From contig BQMF02000065.1 of NCBI GenBank assembly GCA_027922465.2, positions 372,001-436,000 on the forward strand: 64,000 nt of DNA, read 5' to 3'. The position numbers and the translations under genes are program-made. Position 1 is the first letter of the stretch. Each line of letters starts with the position of its first letter. Origin of the DNA: Turritopsis dohrnii. Lineage: Eukaryota; Cnidaria; Hydrozoa; Anthoathecata; Oceaniidae. Under the pieces are notes generated by a model. That model searched no databases. It worked only from the letters and a program-made list of their open reading frames with translations, and was not told the DNA's origin. Shown in pieces: positions 10,265 to 20,334 of the stretch.

Positions 10265-13200
10265 GTACCGTACTAACAGTTGAGGACACGGCATTATTCC
10301 CAGTAAAATCCTCGTTCCTATGCGTAGCGAAAATTTATACTAAATTACTACAATTTTCATTTACATCATCTTTGATTTGACTTCGCTAGCCTCGGCGTCA
10401 CAGGACAGTGATTCAGCTAGTTTGTTGTTTAAAATTGTTCGGCTACCCCGGATACATATGCAGACTGAATGCATCAATGAAAAGGCGATTTTTCTCTTGA
10501 TCCATGATGCTATGAGATCGTAACGGCTTTTTCTTTTCTCTGAGATCAATTCTGCCAATCGCTTATAAAATTTGCTGCATTCTCGGCCCATGGCCCCAGT
10601 TTCAGAAAAAATCAGTGGGGTGAACGTACCATGTTCAACTTCGAGGATACGTTTATTATAAAGCTTCTTCTTCTCTCGTTCATTCGCTTCATACGTCTTC
10701 GCAATACTTTGGTTACAATACCGTGCGGCGTTTGGGTTGAACACCCTTATGTCAAAAAATGCCACTTGACTATTGCACCAAAAACTGCGGGAACTGATGT
10801 CACTTCTAGCTTCCACGTTCGTATTCACCCCTTGGAACCCGGTTTCTTCACCTGTTAGTTGTTGTAATACAGGCTCTATTTTCACATCTTTGCAAACCTC
10901 GTTTAAGAGTGAAGCTGTTATGTTTCGAAGTTGATTATGTCGTAATGATATAAAACCACCTTTCTTGCAGGACAGTGCATGTTGTATGGTAAAGGTTGTT
11001 CCACACTCACATTTTTCAGGTAAACGAGTTAGTGACCACCCATATCTGATACGGATCAAATCCCAAAATTGTTGCTTGTTCAGAACGTAACCCTCGTCTT
11101 TTAATGGCAACGTATTTAGCCATAGGGATGCACCATTTTCTTGGTTTAGTTTAATCAGCCGTTTTTGGTTTTCGTCTAGATGTGAATTTAAATGCAGCAA
11201 CTTAGCCTGGTTTCTTTGAAGTTTATCTTTACGTATTTTGTTCTTCAAATTTGCTGTACCAATAGATGTTGTATCATACTTGACTACTTGGTTGACGATG
11301 TTGGATTGAAGTTTCTCGGTTAACTTGAATGAGTTTGCGTATTCGATTTCTGCTAATTCAGTGAAGATCGGAATGCCAAGGCCACCGAGCTTTGTTGGGA
11401 GTGAAAGCAACTGACGATCATTATGAGAACATTTTATGCCATTCGTGATCGCTGGAATGAAATCGGTTGAAATGATTTGATCTACACTTTTAAGATGTTC
11501 AGAGATGTTTGGTATTGTTCTCATATAGTACGTAAGTTTGTGCTTATAACCGCTAACAAAGCAACTATATGCAGCTTGAGGCTCAATTCTTGCGATCTTT
11601 GATAGCATTGTTAACTCTTCCAACCAGGTGTTTACTTTCTGTTTCATGTATTCGTCTTTGTAGGCCTTCGAACCCAAAACAGCACCGAGATGTCTATTAC
11701 CACTTGACGTTATCTTGATGTCACTTTCTCGGAATATTAGTTTCGCGTTTTGTAACTGTTCTTCTTTTACGATTAACCAGGATTTACTGGCTTCAGGAAA
11801 ATAGCCAAATTTGGGACCGATACGGCAAAGTAGTTTCCACCAAGACAATAGATCTTTTGTACTTCCAGCAGCTGTTACATCATCAGCATATGCAGCTGTT
11901 TTAGTATCAGCATTGGCTTGAACTATCATCAGTATCAATGGGATTATTGCTACAGCATAGATAGCCATAGCAATCGGGTCGCCTTGAGTAGTTCCTTCGC
12001 ATGATTTTAATTCGGTACCTCCCAAAACAAATAGTCTCGACGGTAATGAGTAGCAATTGTAGACGAATGTTGCTATCGATGGACAGATAATATTAACATT
12101 ATGTAGGAATACTTTACGGTTAATTGAATTGAATGCGTTCGAAGCGTCAACTAACAATACGGCTTCAGTTTCATTTTTCTGAAAGATAGTATTCATCGCG
12201 TGAACTATAGCTTCGCAACCAGCATCATGACCGGCACACACTTGAAGTGAACCAACAGAAGATATAACATCATTCCTTAAAGCTCCAATGACAACTTTGC
12301 CAGCGATCCTTCTAAGAATTTCGCCTACGCCGATTGGTCGTAATCCAGGATTTTTGTCTAAGGGGATCAGACGACATGCGAGAAGAGTCTCTAAAGACGA
12401 CGATTCTTCTTTGATCGAACACATTTTCTTTATAACTTCGGAGAGAGCTTTGCATAGATTAGCAGAACTATCCCCATAACTGTTTGATGTTAATATTCTC
12501 CGCCAGCCATCAGCATCCATTCCGGAAGGTCCGGAGCCACCTTTGGTCTTTAACACTGCTTTTTTGACAGCTTCAGGTGTTATACACTCGTATCTGATTG
12601 AATGTATTATGTCAGGAACATCACTAAGCAGAACCTCAGGATCAGCAACGTGCGCTTTAGGATGTTTAAGTTGTAATTTAGAAAGTGTATCTTTATTGAG
12701 TGGAAGAATCCCATTATGCATATTGTTGGTTAGTATTTTGATCGCTCCATTGACGTTACCTTTTTGCATTTCAGTGGCGAATTTCTTTGACAATTCAGCA
12801 ATGGTTTTTGGATTATTGAAAGATTTGAGGTTACGTTGAATTGTTTCGCTTTCCCAAAAGAGTTCTAGTATGTTACCCTCATTCCACAAGATCATTCGTC
12901 TTTCAAGTGCTGCTAAATGATCTTTCGCTTTACTCATTTTTGATGGCTTCTGAAGTAACAGTTGTGGCATAACCATTATAGCCTTGAAAGCTACGTTCTT
13001 TAAGGCAGTATTGCCGACCCAAGATTGCATCAGTCTGGTGATCTCATCGATATACTGCTTTCCAGCCCGACCAGTTGGTAGCAGAAACAGATTCTTTCTC
13101 CAATAGACTATTTTCTCGTATACAAGGTTGAGGTTGTTTTCGAAAACCTTATCATTAACTTGACCCCACTTATATAAAACCTTTGTTACTGCTTCATTCC

Positions 13201-13548
13201 GGATTGATGTTTCACCATTGGAATTAGGATCACCCGGATTATCAGGTGGTTTTTCCTTTACACGTTCCTTGCAATGTCTTTGATGAATCTTTAAACCAAC
13301 GACTTTCTTGAATGATCTACCGCAGTCATGACATGAAGTAATAGCGGGTGGTGTATTTGCGTAGTTTGGCTTTGTACGCGTTGGCTCTCCGATATCAGTC
13401 TCCAAGAGTGCACTTGTATCAGCTTCATTCTTCATCTCGAAAAACTCTTTAAGTTATACGGAATTAATGTGCATTATACAAATTTTTTTGTAGCAATTAA
13501 AAGCGCAATTAAAAAGCTTTTACTAAACTTTCAGGACTTTTTTTCCGT
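10233..13548 (-). mobile_element. Full-length zinc-finger/RLE-type non-LTR retrotransposon
   Basis: The element reads right to left, with one long ORF and a 3' poly-A tail seen as poly-T at 10229-10262. The target TACCATTTT appears on both sides (10224-10232 and 13549-13557) within R-family tail sequence, as expected of a 9-bp target-site duplication; the last T residues merge with the poly-T. It is 3.3 kb with a 5' leader of about 110 bp. Unbroken ORF, long tail and clean target repeat suggest a recent insertion. Confidence 0.88.
10361..13435 (-). CDS. Reverse transcriptase with C2H2 finger and restriction-like endonuclease, intact
   Basis: The 1024-residue protein should nick target DNA and reverse-transcribe the element RNA there. 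In order: one C2H2 finger (CHDCGRSFKKVVGLKIHQRHC, about residues 35-56); RT core with LRPIGVGEILRRI, LLVDASNAFNSI, GTTQGDPIAMA and catalytic AYADDVTAAG (about 515); HLGAVLG; GGLGIP; a CCHC knuckle CECGTTFTIQHALSC (about 805); and a C-terminal region AFFDIRVFNP, RILEVEHGTFTPLIF, CIRGSR read as a restriction-like endonuclease. The finger plus CCHC-endonuclease layout is that of R2/NeSL-type LINEs. I recall close relatives in corals and hydrozoans but cannot name the clade. No stop or frameshift. The first ATG after the leader is used. A decayed relative lies at 34.6-36.8 kb. Confidence 0.9.
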   Translation of the reverse strand: MKNEADTSALLETDIGEPTRTKPNYANTPPAITSCHDCGRSFKKVVGLKIHQRHCKERVKEKPPDNPGDPNSNGETSIRNEAVTKVLYKWGQVNDKVFENNLNLVYEKIVYWRKNLFLLPTGRAGKQYIDEITRLMQSWVGNTALKNVAFKAIMVMPQLLLQKPSKMSKAKDHLAALERRMILWNEGNILELFWESETIQRNLKSFNNPKTIAELSKKFATEMQKGNVNGAIKILTNNMHNGILPLNKDTLSKLQLKHPKAHVADPEVLLSDVPDIIHSIRYECITPEAVKKAVLKTKGGSGPSGMDADGWRRILTSNSYGDSSANLCKALSEVIKKMCSIKEESSSLETLLACRLIPLDKNPGLRPIGVGEILRRIAGKVVIGALRNDVISSVGSLQVCAGHDAGCEAIVHAMNTIFQKNETEAVLLVDASNAFNSINRKVFLHNVNIICPSIATFVYNCYSLPSRLFVLGGTELKSCEGTTQGDPIAMAIYAVAIIPLILMIVQANADTKTAAYADDVTAAGSTKDLLSWWKLLCRIGPKFGYFPEASKSWLIVKEEQLQNAKLIFRESDIKITSSGNRHLGAVLGSKAYKDEYMKQKVNTWLEELTMLSKIARIEPQAAYSCFVSGYKHKLTYYMRTIPNISEHLKSVDQIISTDFIPAITNGIKCSHNDRQLLSLPTKLGGLGIPIFTELAEIEYANSFKLTEKLQSNIVNQVVKYDTTSIGTANLKNKIRKDKLQRNQAKLLHLNSHLDENQKRLIKLNQENGASLWLNTLPLKDEGYVLNKQQFWDLIRIRYGWSLTRLPEKCECGTTFTIQHALSCKKGGFISLRHNQLRNITASLLNEVCKDVKIEPVLQQLTGEETGFQGVNTNVEARSDISSRSFWCNSQVAFFDIRVFNPNAARYCNQSIAKTYEANEREKKKLYNKRILEVEHGTFTPLIFSETGAMGRECSKFYKRLAELISEKRKSRYDLIASWIKRKIAFSLMHSVCICIRGSRTILNNKLAESLSCDAEASEVKSKMM

Positions 13549-13608
13549 TACCATTTTGCGTGACAGATAAACAGACAGACAGACAGAGAATCGGCTATTA
13601 ATATATAG

Positions 13609-14706
13609 ATAGAGTCGTGAGAGAGCGTTACAGTGCAATACTTCCGGTGTGGTACATTTATTTATGATGGCTGTTTTGTATAGTGTCATTTGTCGACCTT
13701 GTTTCTTTCCTTTGTTGTTGTTGAAGAGCAACATTTTTATGCTGGTGTCTGGTTTACGAATGGTGTGTGCAACATAGTTTCGTTGTTGTCTTTGTATGTG
13801 TTGAATGGTACTTTCTGCTTTGCATTTTTGTATGAGTTCTTCATTCGTAAGTTCGTAACTGAATGATCCTTCTTTCCTGCGATATCCGCCTCTCACAATT
13901 TTTCTGATTATTGTATTGTACGTTGCGTTGATGTGGTTTACTTGTCGTTTTGTTAGGTTCCATGTTTGACAGCAATATGTTAAGCAACTACGTACAAGGG
14001 CATTAAGCAGTTGTACACGAGTACTCAACATGATATTGTGATTCCAAGTTCGTAGAATTTGTTTAGTGCGAAATCGACTTCGGTATTGCCAGTCATGGGT
14101 TTGTCGAATTTTATTTGGCAGCCAAGATATTTGAAGAATGACACATTAGCTATTGAGATGCTATTTATGGAAAGGATTGAAGATGGATAGTTCGAATTCA
14201 GGTATTGATGATTAAGAATCATTGATTTTGTTTTTGGTGTGTTCAGATCGAGGTGAAATCTGCTTAGCGTTTCTGATAGAATGTTAAGACCACGTTGCAT
14301 GTTTTTGGGGTCCTCGTAGACTAGCGCTGCATCATCTGCGTAGCCAATCCAGTCGATAACGTGCGTACCAGATGAGATTCGGTTACGTGTTGTTGCTGTA
14401 TGTGGAATATAGTAGTCGAGGTATAAATGCTTGATTTCTTTTGCCTTACATTCTCCTTCAAATATACACATGACGTAGTCCATATAAAGATTATATAGTA
14501 TAGGGGATTCGGGGTCACCTTGTCTCACGCCAAGAATTAATTCAAATACATCATGTGGTGATTGTATCAGAACAGTTGTTGTGTATGGACAAAGTGTTTC
14601 CAATAGTTGAATCAATGTGTTATCTGCGCTAGGCTGAAATCGTTGGTAGATAGATTTGAATATCCAGTTCCTTTCGATATGATCGATATGATTTTCGAAA
14701 TAGTTT
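13609..14706 (-). pseudogene. RTE-like LINE reverse transcriptase, 5'-truncated
   Basis: From 14706 downward the frame reads FENHIDHIERNWIFKSIYQRF, then GVRQGDPESPILYNLYMDYV, the catalytic IGYADDAALVYED, LNTPKTKSMIL and FFKYLGCQIKF. A frameshift near 14030 leads to the C-terminal part (LLNALVRSCLTYCCQTWNLT, a WxLT/Y motif typical of RTE-type LINEs). The 5' half with endonuclease is missing, as in most LINE copies. The reading frame runs into the reversed R-family tail at 13608. A T-rich stretch (14700-14735) marks the upstream boundary. Confidence 0.8.
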
Positions 14707-15669
14707 TTTTTTTTTGTTTTTTTTTGTTTTTTTCATTTGGCTCTTACATAATTTCTTTGGCAAATCTTATTTTGCTAATAAAATACGTATCCATGGTTGC
14801 AGTTCACACATTTCTTTTTTGTATGTAGCAATACTTTCTAATATTACTTGTTAAGCCTAATAATAACAATAATATGCATATCCACATATTACAATGGCTC
14901 TTCGTCCTTATTTACACTTTTTAAAAGGTATATTAGCATTAGTGTGACTTAGGCCGAATAGATAGCAAAAAGTAACAGAAACGTTTTATGCAGATTTTCA
15001 GCTGCATAAGTAGATTTATTTGGTTTGCATATTCCAAGTTAGTGTAGCCACCGCTACACTATGCCACAAAGTTACACTATTCATTAAACAATTCTTTGTA
15101 TTGTAAAACTTAAAACTTATGTGATTTTCGGCACGCGCTTTCTTGACTGCATACAGACACTTTGATCACGATTTGCATTTGAAACATTGTGCATTTTGAC
15201 ATACATAAAAGACCGGCTTTGTCGAAATATCTAAAGTATGCCATTTATCAGGTGGGGCCTGTCAGTCAGTCAAAAACATTTTTATAAAAATCCTGAAATT
15301 ACAAAATCTTTGGTCGGAAAGTTTCTTTTTTAATGTATAGCTTACTGTGTGGACAAATTGGAAAGCTTCAAAGCGGGGGCATCTTTAGCTTTTAATACCT
15401 GCTCAAATTAACCTCGCAATAATTTGAACATTTGGAAATTAAACCATTCGGAATTCGAAAATCTTCCAATTCAGTTACCGAAATTCAAAGACATCTTTCT
15501 TTGATCATTTTAATCTGAAATTACCTTTCACGACGTCTGTAATAAACGCATTTTAGATTTAGATTACTCTGTTGCAAGTTTTTGTTACTTTTTGGTATGA
15601 GTCACCGTCAATCCGTTGCGTAAAATTTGCATAATAATAGTTTTGTTTTTTCATATACTCGCATTATAG
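14707..15669. other. No gene seen
   Basis: AT-rich sequence with poly-T runs at 14700-14735. No coding or repeat signal I can name. It may be intronic to the kinase-like gene whose exons follow. Confidence 0.5.
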
Positions 15670-16148
15670 AAAGTTTTTCGAGCCCAGTAAGAAAGTATCT
15701 TCCGATGAATGGGAAATTGCATCTGCTTCTATCGGAATTATCAAGAAGTAGGAAGGTAGTAGTGGTTCTTTCGGGAAAGTGTATTGTGATTCCTTGAATA
15801 GCAGTGACTTCAAGAAATCACCTTACTTAAATTACATCGCAAATGAATCAACTCCTGACCAGTTTGCTGTTAAATATTCGAAAGGTACTTCATTGGCTCA
15901 TTGATCTTTAAAATATGCAAAATGGAGGGACTACAGTAACAGTGACTCTATTTTATTTTTCAGATTATGCTACTGAAGAAGAAGTGCGCAGTTTCCAAGT
16001 CGATATTAATTTGATGAAACACATTGGTCACCATTCAAATATCATCAATTTGGTTGCTTGTTGCACAATAAAGAAGCCATTCTGCTTAGTACTGGAGTAT
16101 ATGCCATATGGTGATCTATTAGAATATTTGAGACAATCAAGGGCAAGG
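15670..16148 (+). pseudogene. Receptor-tyrosine-kinase-like exons (two), N-lobe only
   Basis: Exon 1 (15670-15884) follows TTATAG and encodes EWEIASASIGIIKK, an in-frame TAG, then the glycine loop EGSSGSFGKVY and the ATP-lysine strand QFAVKYSK. Exon 2 (15964-16148) follows TTTTTCAG and encodes EEVRSFQVDINLMKHIGHH, NIINLVACC and LVLEYMPYGDLLEYL. Both ends have GT donors. This is the N-lobe of a protein kinase, most like animal receptor tyrosine kinases (FGFR-like hinge). No HRD or DFG exon follows, the helix-C position usually Glu reads Asp, and the TAG sits just before the glycine loop. Most likely a truncated pseudogene; unless the TAG is an assembly error it cannot make the lobe. Confidence 0.75.
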
Positions 16149-17375
16149 GTAATATTTGTTGCTTTTATGTCCGCTTTACACAAATTTAATTAGATGGAGA
16201 GCAACCAAGTGGGCGTGATTATACATTTTTATTCATATTGTGCTAAATTTCATAGACAAGCTTGATTATCAAAACTGCTACATGTAATTTAATAAAATTA
16301 ACCCAGTTTCATGAATTTATTTTGGACGCTCTTCACTTAAGATATAATATATTGGTAAGAATGTCAACATTCAGTCATCATAAATTTCAATTTTTTTCCA
16401 ATTTTAATGAAAATACAAACAAAGAAAAATTGGTAGAAGCTAATTTCGAATTAGGCAGTCATTTAATCGAAATTTGGGAGGTGCTGTTTTTATAAATTAC
16501 TAATGAATACTTATTTAAAATCATGTTACAATTTGTGATTCAGATACAATCAAATTTATTGGTGTTTATTGGTATAAAGTTTTGCATAGTGACAATTATG
16601 TTTTTTCCAGATTTTTGGGGAGTACATGATCAGAAATTAAATAAATATATATTGCGGAAATGATCAAACCTTTCTTAAATTTCATATTCTTTCTTTTTTC
16701 ATACTTCAGCTGATTTTGCAGAAATCCTTATGCCTGTAAGGGCATCTTGTTCTTCTTTTTCTTCTTTTTCTTACTGTCCAAACCTAGCGGTTTTTTGTAT
16801 ATTTCTTGCGTGTGTTTACATAAAACTTAACGTGCATGCGTATTGAGCTTACAATTTCGTTCCACGAGGTCTCATAAGCGTAAGCCATTCTAAGGGGTCA
16901 ATATTTTCTACTACAAGTCTCTTCCACGAGAACTTTCTATCGAACGCTTGTAAGAGGCGGTAAGAAAGGTATTTTGAGTAAACTCTCTTCACTAACTCCA
17001 CTATTCGAGGCTTCTCTCTTTTGGTAGGCTTTCCTTAGTGCACATCTATCCTCCATTTGCTTTCTCGGAGGCCTACATCTAGGGGTATCGAAGTAAAAGT
17101 GAAGTCTTTGTGAGGTTTGTCAGCAAGCCCCGAGCTGACCTAGCAAACAAAAGCACTGAATCAAACTTGAGAAATACCAAACTAACTATTGAATACCAAA
17201 CTATCTACTGAAATACCAAACATATTGCAATATACCATATTGTATACCATATATACCATATTATATTGTCAGTTTTAACTACTAACTGCATATACAGCAA
17301 CATTATCGTATACGCAAAAGTAATGCTTACCTAATATTCCTGTACTTTTGATTTGCTTTTATATCTTATATAATC
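16149..17375. other. No gene seen; simple repeats
   Basis: AT-rich. A TTCTTCTTTTT-type tract lies at about 16750-16775 and a degenerate ATACCAAACTA/ATATACCATAT repeat at about 17169-17275, just before the Helentron coding region. Nothing else recognised on either strand. Confidence 0.5.
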
Positions 17376-18419
17376 ATGATTACTGTTGACCAATGGCGTG
17401 CAGCATGTGGTATTTTTTATTGTAAAGTTCGTGCAGACATTGTGTATATAAACCACTTTGAAATGTTACTGTTATTTATGCACAACTTTTGTATTTTTAC
17501 GTTGCGATTAATTTACTTCATTGGAGTTATTGTTGATCTAACCTTTCTGAAGAACATTCAACTTCTTGTTGACAGCGATGTTGGCCCGATATATAACATA
17601 GTTAAATTAACCAAGACATCTTTCCATCAAGGAAATCATGTGTTTGGTGACAGTGCTGGTATGCACTTTGCATGTAATGTATTGTTGAGTTTGTGTTGGT
17701 CACAATTCAAACGAATGTCTTTTTGGAAAACAACAGACCTAGATTTTGTAATGATTAAGGGAAATGAATTATATCAACTTCTGAACTTGTCACGATACTT
17801 GTCAGTTGATGATTTACCTGCTCAAGTTTCTATTGAAAACATTAAGTACACTGTGAAATATGGGGAGAATATTACTGCAGAAATTGTTGAAGGCCGACAT
17901 GACTTTTGGAAATCTCACAAAGCCTATTCTGCTGAATCCAATGGCATTTTGTTTTTCATTAACCAAATGACATTTAGTATAACTTGGGATACAAAATCAT
18001 TTTATTTATTTGATTTACACAGCCGAAATGAATTGGGTATTAGTATTGAAGATGGCACTGGCATTTTGTTAAAGTTTTCTAGCCTCTCACAACTTCAAAA
18101 ATACATCAATGCAGTACAATTACTTGACCGTGGACAGGTGTTTTGTCAAATGCAATATGTTTTGATAGAAATGGAAGAAGCATTTCCTACAGTTTCTAAA
18201 GGTAGTGTCACAAAAAACAGAAAACGTGATATAACAAAAAAGTTTGAACCTGATAACCATGAACAGATGTTAAAACGTTGGCGAGATGAGCACTCAAGTC
18301 TGATTGGGTCAGAACGACGTACTCACATGATTAAAAATTTAAAGGAAAAATATGCCAATATTCACTGGAAGGTAAGAAGCATCTCCAAAAATTACAGCAA
18401 AAGTACAGTGAAAATCTAG
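17376..18419 (+). pseudogene. Helentron N-terminal region, cysteine-protease-like (C76/OTU-like)
   Basis: 347 codons. MITVDQWRAACGIFY resembles the start of Helentron proteins. The block SFHQGNHVFGDSAGMHFACN, then LYQLLN, YLSVDDLP, FDLHSRNELGISIEDGTGILLKF matches the C76/OTU-like protease region of large Helitron proteins. The DLHSR..G....GTG..L pattern would hold the active-site His. The nucleophile Cys, expected in the AGxQC-like segment, seems replaced (AGMHFAC), though this alignment is by memory. A basic coiled segment leads into the 20-residue repeats, which continue in another frame after a frameshift near 18370. Confidence 0.6.
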
Positions 18420-18840
18420 GAACATCTAAACACGCAGAGAAATTAAGAGCCATACGAGACAAATATACAGAAAGTAAAGGAATTCCTGAGTATTCTGAGA
18501 AATTAAAAGCTATGCAAGATAAATGTATTGAAAGTGAAGGGACTCCTGAACATGCTGAAAAATTGAAAGCCATGCAAGATAAATATATGGAAAGTAAAGG
18601 GACTCCTGAACATGCTGAAAAACTAAAATCTATGCAAGATAAATATATGGAAAGTAAAGGGACTCCTGAACATGCTGAAAAACTAAAATCTATGCAAGAT
18701 AAATATATGGAAAGTAAAGGGGCTCCTGAATATGCTGAAAAATTGAAAGCCATGCGACATAAATATATTGATATTAAAGGAACTGCAGAACATGCTTAGA
18801 AATTAAAAATCATGCATGATAAATATATGAAAAGGGTAGG
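18375..18840 (+). repeat. 60-bp coding tandem repeats (20-residue units)
   Basis: Seven to eight units at exactly 60-bp spacing encode variants of GTPEHAEKLKAMQDKYMESK. Units at 18601 and 18661 are nearly identical; outer ones diverge. The residue pattern suggests a charged alpha-helical or coiled-coil spacer. A TAG interrupts one unit at about 18797. These are in-frame protein repeats inside the Helentron, not a CRISPR array: there are no spacers. Confidence 0.93.
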
Positions 18841-19144
18841 AACTCATGCACATTTGGAAAGGTTGAGACAAAAAAGAGAAAAATATTCAATGATGAATCC
18901 TTCTACCTTGAAAGCTGTGAACCGAGTTAAAGCATTTAAGGACATGATCATTCGAGGACCTTATTATATATGTGTTGTTTGCAATCGTTGTTTGTGTAAA
19001 CGATCTGTTGTATTATTCAGTGAATGCAATTATGCAATTCCTTCTAAAAGTTTTGAATTTTCACTTGTCGAAAGCTTTGGTGGTTACCAATACATACGCA
19101 AAAATTGTCATCTGAAGTTAAAAACAAAGAACATCCCAATTTAA
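18512..19144 (+). pseudogene. Helentron repeat region and GPYYICVVCNR domain
   Basis: After the 20-residue repeats (broken by a stop at about 18797) the frame continues from 18812: KREKYSMMNPS, FKDMIIRGPYYICVVCNRCLCKRSVVLF. The GP.YICVVCNR..Y.RSV motif is a conserved cysteine-containing domain (DUF6570-like, from memory) preceding the Rep region in many Helitron proteins. It ends at a TAA (19142), after which the frame continues AVCNNLEVDNLPSDL. Confidence 0.75.
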
Positions 19145-19204
19145 GCTGTTTGCAACAATCTTGAAGTTGACAATCTCCCGTCTGATCTTTCTGACATCAA
19201 TCGA

Positions 19205-19654
19205 TTGAAGAAAGCTTTGATTGCAAAACGAATACTTTTCAAGAAAGTTGTAATCCTACCCAAAGGCAATTTTCCGAAAGTCAAAGGAGCCATTTGTAAT
19301 GTACCAATTGAAGTTGAAGATGTCTGTAATGTCTTACCAAGGCCAGCAGATAGTAAAGGTTTACTTTTGTTGAAGTTAAAGCTTATGTATCGTGGTCATG
19401 TCTACATTGAACCTGTTCGACCAGAGTTAATTCTGAGATCATTAATTTTTTTGAAAGAACACAACCCATTATATATAAATGTTATTGTCGACTTGAATGG
19501 TCTCTCTGAAGAATTGATTAGCTTTAAAAATGAAAATGAAATAATCAATATGAACTCAAGCAATTCACAGGGAATAAATGAAGAGGATGATAATCCATTG
19601 GACATGGACAGAACTGCTACTAAGTACCTCAAAAGTACCTATTCATGTCAATGA
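19205..19654 (+). pseudogene. Helentron pre-Rep region
   Basis: KKALIAKRILFKKVVILPKG, KGAICNVPIEVEDVCNVLPR, LKLMYRGHVYIEPVRPE: a strongly conserved stretch of Helitron replicase proteins just upstream of the N domain. An acidic linker follows. A frameshift near 19640 takes the protein to EDTVTIAPGEGV and FCEEMAFPHLFSFGRFGYD in the neighbouring frame, interrupted by a stop. Confidence 0.82.
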
Positions 19655-20334
19655 AGACACTGTCACTATTGCACCAGGTGAAGGTGTTACTTAAATTCCA
19701 ATTTATGCAGATAAATTTTGTGAAGAGATGGCTTTTCCACACCTGTTTTCTTTTGGCAGATTTGGATACGATACGATACTGATCGGGATATTATATATTA
19801 TATATGAAAATATCACTTGTGAAGTATTTCAACCAAAGATTGTTGAATTACACTCAAAATTTTTCATCAGATGCTGATTACATATTCTTTGCTAATTATG
19901 TCCTCCAATCGACAAATTTACATAGCAAGATAAATATTGCAATGAAGAAATTATCAGGATGTAATTTAACGGCTGGCATATTGAGTCAAAGTTTCAGTGA
20001 AACTGTTCGGACTTTCATTGCTAATGATGAAGTATTTAACTTCATGAATCAAATGAAAGGGACTGCAGCATATTGGAAAAGATTTCTGCTTGAAGTGTTA
20101 GCTATGGTGAAACAACGCGGTGTTCCAACATTCTTCTTGACTTTATCGTGTGCAGATCTGAGGTGGTTTGAGTTGCCTTCCATAATCTCAAAATTGTATA
20201 AAAAGAGTTTACAGGACCATGAAATTCAAAACATGACGTATCAAGAAAGATGTGACATAATGAATATGAATCCTGTTTTTCTGGCAAGGCATTTTCAGTA
20301 TCAAGTGGAAACATTATCAAGGAAATTGTCTTAG
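19655..20334 (+). pseudogene. Helitron_like_N domain
   Basis: FCEEMAFPHLFSFGRFGYD (about 19720-19765) and, from 19804, VKYFNQRLLNYTQNFSSDADYIFF, INIAMKK, MKGTAAYWKRFLLEVLAMVK and PTFFLTLSCADLRWFELPSI. These are the signature segments of the Helitron N-terminal domain that precedes the HUH nuclease. A frameshift near 20310 (QVETLSRKL versus GNIIKEIVLAGPLGK) separates it from the Rep catalytic motif. Confidence 0.88.

Larger units (their letters stand above)
9824..13608 (+). mobile_element. R-family repeat, short form (R7), split by a LINE
   Basis: Short unit interrupted within its tail by the 3.3-kb LINE at 10233-13548. Without the insert and one duplicated target it is about 460 bp, the usual short-form size. 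It ends TTAATATATAG at 13608 and closes the array. Confidence 0.75.

Noticed and set aside
16860..17140. Decayed coding region on the minus strand
   Set aside because: Short open stretches in different frames with no recognisable motif; could be a repeat but unsupported.
18421..18840. Evenly spaced 60-bp repeats as a CRISPR array
   Set aside because: Units are contiguous without spacers, in frame, and lie within a eukaryotic transposon protein.
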